Positions 61,201 through 64,000 of a DNA stretch of 64,000 nucleotides are shown one piece after another. A program made the translations under genes and the position numbers. The notes below the pieces were generated by a model. That model searched no databases and was not told the origin of the DNA. It saw nothing but the letters and a program-made list of their open reading frames with translations. Origin of the DNA: Bacteroidota bacterium (GTDB lineage Bacteria; Bacteroidota; Bacteroidia; Flavobacteriales; Flavobacteriaceae); the NCBI GenBank assembly GCA_020161455.1, contig JAIUNZ010000001.1:434001-498000 (forward strand). The letters run 5' to 3'. Each line of letters opens with the position of its first letter. Positions within the stretch are counted from its first letter, which is position 1.

Positions 61201-64000
61201 GTTATGGTTGCGGTTACAGGAGTTAACAATGAACGACAAATATTAGAAAATTTCCAATTATAGGCATACATATAAAATGTATTGTCAAAATTATTTCCAG
61301 TTATGGTAGCAATAGAAGAATTATAGGGATAAACACCACTATCAACATTAATAACCAAACCAGCAGCAGGAATTACATCAAGAGAGAATATATAACTTCC
61401 CACGGGTAAATTCAATCCTAATGGAATAGTTTGTGCTGTATTACCACCCGCAACACTTGTGACGTAATTATAGGTTCCTAATAAGGAATTGGAAGCATTC
61501 TTAATTGTTATTGTTCCGTTCTGACCTGACGCAATAGGATATATATCAACAGACTGCAAATCTGTAACCGATGAAACTGCAAAATTAATATATGTTGCAG
61601 TGGTGTCAGAACCTAAAGCTCCGCCTTGTAATGTTGGAGAACTTGGTCCAAGTGTAATTAAACCACCTGAAGCTTTAGATTGCGCATAATAAGTAGTACT
61701 TGCAACAAGCGTTGGCGTTGTAAAAGTATCACCCGTTGCCAATAAATTTGTTCCTCCTGCATCGGAATACCATTCAATTATAGCTCCTGGAGCTGGTGTT
61801 GCTTGTAATGTCGTTATCCCACCACCACAAAGTGTACCGCCAATAACGGGTATTGAAGCAGGGATGGCACAATCAGTACTAAAGTTTTGAGAAAAACTCC
61901 AAATACTTTGATCGGTTGGCGAACAATTTCCTCTCACCCAAACATAATATAATGTGGCTGGTAATAATCCAGTAATAGAAGCAGTGGTAACCCCTGAACC
62001 GACTGAGCCTGTAGGTGTAACAGAAGATCCTGGCAAGTTACTCGAAGTACTAACATAATATTGATACCCATTTGAAGGAGGTGGCACGGATTCATCCCAA
62101 CTAATTGTAGCAGAATTGATTCCAACCGACGTTACAATAACATTAGAAGGCTCAAAACAAGTTGGAGAAATTATTATACTAATATCATCGATTATTAATT
62201 TACTTTGTCCAGCAAAACTGTACCCTTGAAATCCTATAGTATAATCCCCATCAATAACCGCATTAAAATCAACAATTGCTGTTTGATAAACCGTATTTAT
62301 ACTGTTGGGTAAATTAAGCAGTGTTAAATTCATTTGCGCTACAGTTGGTCCTGTTCCTAAACGAACCCTCAAATTTTCTGCAAACAAACCTGCACTTTCG
62401 GTAGTGTATTTAAAACGCAATCTATAAGTTATCCCTGCATTCAATTGTAATGCTGGTGTAAAAAACCAATCGTCTGAATCGGTTGCTGTGTTAGTATTTA
62501 AATGAATAGCATTGGGAGTTGTTGAAGATTGGCTATTTTTTACCTGCCAAATAGTTCCATCACTATTGGTATCTGTAATTGTAAAACATTGTGGCGTTGT
62601 ATTAATTGGCGTCGTATCAAAAGATTGAAAATAGGGAATTGGAAATGAACCACATAATGTAGTTACATTTTGTGTGGCAGAATAGAAGTAACAAGCACCT
62701 CCAACTGCTCTTACTCTAAAATAATATTTTGTAACTGCGTCCAATCCTGTTATAGCAATACTTGTTGCACCAGCCGTTGACAAACCATTATATCCTGGTA
62801 CAATAGCCGAAAAAGTTGGCGTTGTAGATACATCAATTCTATAATTCGTAGCGTTTACAACTGGATTCCAAGATGCTGTAAATGAATTTCCCTCAACAGT
62901 AGAAGCGATTAATCCCGTTGGTGCAGCGGCACATGTGGTATTGGAAGCGGTAACCATTCCCGTCAATCGATAATAAGGTCCACCAAGACAATCTGCATTA
63001 TAGGGAATTACCCAATAATAATAAGTGGTATTTGGTAATAAGCCTGTTTGCAAAAAAGTAGTAGTATTTGTATTACTCACAACGGTATAATTACCCGAAA
63101 TTACATTTCCAAGGTTCCAATAAGTTCTGTTAGGAATATCTGTAGCGGTTGGTGCTACATTAACAGTACTTCGTATTACTAAATAATTTGTTGGAGCTGG
63201 AGAAGCAGGTGCAAAACTATTTCCTACAAAACTTGTGGCTGTAACATTCGTTGATCCTACTACAAAACTAGAAGCACTTGCAGTTGGTGTAGCACAAGGT
63301 AAAGAAGGTGTATAAGTATATGTTAAACCATCATTTGGATATTCAGTCACACTAGTTCTTACAGTACTTGAATTTGCAGTTCCTTCAACCGTTTTTCCAA
63401 ACCATGATGCATTTACATTCACACCCGTTTGCAGTCTGTTTTTAACATTTCCTTGAAGAAAAACACTTGATTCACCTCTAATTCCTACCTGAGTATTAAT
63501 GGCAGTAACACCAGTTGGGGTGCAAGAGCCATAAACAATTTTAATAACATTTGTGCTTTCAGAGAGGCGAATTTGAAAGTTAAAATTTCCTGAGGCAACT
63601 TTTCTTTCAGTATTTGTCCATTGTACTACAAAAACCCTGTTTGGTGCAGACCCAATTGTGTTATATGTAACATCATCAGTTGAAGAAATTAAATCCATTC
63701 CTAAAGCACTTATGGTTCCTCCATTTGTAAATGGTGTAGCTAGACTCAAAGGAAGGTAGGTGTTAGATTGTGACCCGAAGGATATAAACCCATTTGGGCT
63801 AATGTAACATTGGGTTTGCACAATACCGTCGAAAACAAAGTTAAAACCAATTGTTGCTAAATGGGCAGCACCCACCACATTATTATCCCAAGGTGCTGCA
63901 TAAGCAACATTTGCGCCAGCAGAAGGTAGAACTGTATAGGAAGCATTGGTTTCTGCAAAGGTATAAGTAGTAACTTGACAATAGTTTGAACTACTTATTA
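58242..64000 (-). CDS. Giant T9SS-exported surface protein, paralogue of the neighbour (N-terminus outside window)
   Basis: The frame is open to the end of the window, so the N-terminus is missing and more than 1918 residues are present; the GTG at 63878 is internal. The visible part starts with a beta-sandwich-like domain (GFNFVFDGIVQTQCYISPNG). At least two fibronectin type III-like modules follow (KYYFRVRAVGGACY, LYYVWVRGNCS), along with concanavalin/MAM-like modules (DDWFFTPALQLNAGITYRL), Ig-like spacers, and a C-terminal block matching the other giant (YWSSPVIPQTL, SHRFWLDIFN, NLKESNYQFATDSG). The T9SS tail is FDVRGRLLQEY, ending SKKVIR. It is probably an adhesin. Both giants share gene order and strand, suggesting tandem duplication. 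Confidence 0.9.
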   Translation of the reverse strand, partial: ISSSNYCQVTTYTFAETNASYTVLPSAGANVAYAAPWDNNVVGAAHLATIGFNFVFDGIVQTQCYISPNGFISFGSQSNTYLPLSLATPFTNGGTISALGMDLISSTDDVTYNTIGSAPNRVFVVQWTNTERKVASGNFNFQIRLSESTNVIKIVYGSCTPTGVTAINTQVGIRGESSVFLQGNVKNRLQTGVNVNASWFGKTVEGTANSSTVRTSVTEYPNDGLTYTYTPSLPCATPTASASSFVVGSTNVTATSFVGNSFAPASPAPTNYLVIRSTVNVAPTATDIPNRTYWNLGNVISGNYTVVSNTNTTTFLQTGLLPNTTYYYWVIPYNADCLGGPYYRLTGMVTASNTTCAAAPTGLIASTVEGNSFTASWNPVVNATNYRIDVSTTPTFSAIVPGYNGLSTAGATSIAITGLDAVTKYYFRVRAVGGACYFYSATQNVTTLCGSFPIPYFQSFDTTPINTTPQCFTITDTNSDGTIWQVKNSQSSTTPNAIHLNTNTATDSDDWFFTPALQLNAGITYRLRFKYTTESAGLFAENLRVRLGTGPTVAQMNLTLLNLPNSINTVYQTAIVDFNAVIDGDYTIGFQGYSFAGQSKLIIDDISIIISPTCFEPSNVIVTSVGINSATISWDESVPPPSNGYQYYVSTSSNLPGSSVTPTGSVGSGVTTASITGLLPATLYYVWVRGNCSPTDQSIWSFSQNFSTDCAIPASIPVIGGTLCGGGITTLQATPAPGAIIEWYSDAGGTNLLATGDTFTTPTLVASTTYYAQSKASGGLITLGPSSPTLQGGALGSDTTATYINFAVSSVTDLQSVDIYPIASGQNGTITIKNASNSLLGTYNYVTSVAGGNTAQTIPLGLNLPVGSYIFSLDVIPAAGLVINVDSGVYPYNSSIATITGNNFDNTFYMYAYNWKFSNICRSLLTPVTATITPSPSISLSQTSVTMCYGETTPTITLTGYGAYNTLVWTPSTAISGNEISGYTFNPTATTNYVLTASQTSGSLCIATLNLNITVKPQPPSVGIVPLNSTICQGQVQLLSAALSSATPAVIFQDNFNAATTTWNIYNSSTGGIVANADWTQRNSPYVNTSPYWNTTFNSNDNSRFFLTNSDAQGPPSSNRTVTYLETPTLNLVGYTSASISFWHYLRFIAGNRARIEVTTDGSTWTTIASYTASVGGASSFVNAIVDASSVVGNPAVKFRFYYDATWDYGWAIDNFVLTGNLAVEVTWTPPTDLYFDALATNVYVAGTPAATIYSKPTADVTYTGTAIGSNGCFTSGMASITVTPTPTLGTLSSDQIICANWNPLDIQLTGYTNSIVNWQYADDAAFTTGLTPIANTTDILTSAAIGSFYGDRYFRAVLQNGSCPVAYTNPVVISRPVTIWNGVWSNGQPDSSKKVIFAANYNANIDINACSVEVVAGNIVFNPGYTLNVENDVKVTGGTLTFQNNASLVQVNTLDNQNNMFSNSGAIAYRRTTTPMKKFDYTYWSSPVIPQTLAGFSPNSTRFYEYDPIGLTWLAAPTSVPMVPGKGYIIRAPDVVPFNTVTANTFTGTFNGTPITGDVSIPIVGTGTPFNLIGNPYPSAISANLFLSNLANVPVIDGTLYLWTHNTPFSGFSYTSNDYAMYNYSGGVGTGTDSPNNGVNNSVPNGKIASGQAFFIKGLTDGNAVFNNNMRLIGNNNQFFRMDADATPTNIAALESHRFWLDIFNETGAFKEMLIAYIETATDGIDRGFDGDLIDIGNPIIIYAIQEDKKLSIQGRALPFDSNQTIPLGYKATVGGNFQIKLSMFDGLFENQDIYLEDRALTIVHNLKESNYQFATDSGTFDNRFVIRYTPSGTLNTTTFTLNDVVIYKNDSNNFVVSSGQVILKSIKVFDVRGRLLQEYNDINANTITIDGGQTNQVLLLQMTDSNGMKISKKVIR

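Overview
The window looks like a chromosome segment from a Flavobacterium-type member of the Bacteroidota. The DNA is AT-rich. Promoters fit the Bacteroidota form (TTG, 17-23 bp, TAnnTTTG) rather than the E. coli form. There are large secreted proteins with Por/type IX secretion (T9SS) C-terminal domains, a choice-of-anchor B protein, and a TamB-tsaD divergent pair. This assignment comes from gene content and signals, not from a database search. No rRNA, tRNA or CRISPR array was seen.

Layout. 1-2.0 kb: end of an LptD-like outer-membrane protein, then ridA. 2.1-4.3 kb: a small accessory island with an orphan phage-type adenine methyltransferase, REP-like palindromes around a decayed REP-associated (IS200-like) transposase, and an oppositely oriented PLD-fold nuclease coupled to a tiny acidic protein. 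4.5-8.0 kb: mgsA, a BadF-type sugar kinase, gap and pfkA, all on the minus strand. 8.1-12.6 kb: a giant TamB-like protein. 12.7-19.2 kb: a plus-strand run tsaD-rsmE-thioredoxin-like-DUF4159-AI-2E transporter-THUMP-like methyltransferase-small secreted protein. 19.2-22.7 kb: NDH-2 and rhodanese, divergent from a MarR-nitroreductase-YceI operon with palindromes over its promoter. 22.8-28.4 kb: a PabA/TrpG-type amidotransferase, then a TetR-TolC-EmrA-EmrB efflux operon. 28.5-36.8 kb: a coiled-coil protein, yaaA, a four-helix-bundle membrane protein, a long gene-poor stretch with a 21-bp-period array, two secreted/lipoprotein genes, and a YqiJ-flotillin pair. 37.2-39.6 kb: a large zinc metalloprotease.

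39.7-45.3 kb is the most notable metabolic region. It is a compact minus-strand cluster of FAD monooxygenase, SAM methyltransferase, type III polyketide synthase, FabZ-like dehydratase, FabF-like ketosynthase, acyl carrier protein and phosphopantetheinyl transferase. The first three resemble the Streptomyces SrsA/B/C alkylresorcinol-to-quinone set. The other four look like a dedicated discrete system for making the acyl starter. 45.4-49.0 kb holds acs, a small membrane protein and an MHS-type transporter. 49.2-52.4 kb holds Hpt, FAH-family, DnaQ/ExoX-like, FKBP lipoprotein and S4-domain genes. 52.4-64 kb holds two tandem, paralogous giant T9SS-exported multidomain surface proteins; the second runs off the window.

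An unexplained structural theme is DNA with an exact 21-bp period at three unrelated intergenic sites (31.06-31.28, 37.03-37.13 and 40.50-40.56 kb). The units differ in sequence from site to site. At the third site each 21-bp unit recreates an in-frame stop codon downstream of the ketosynthase gene.
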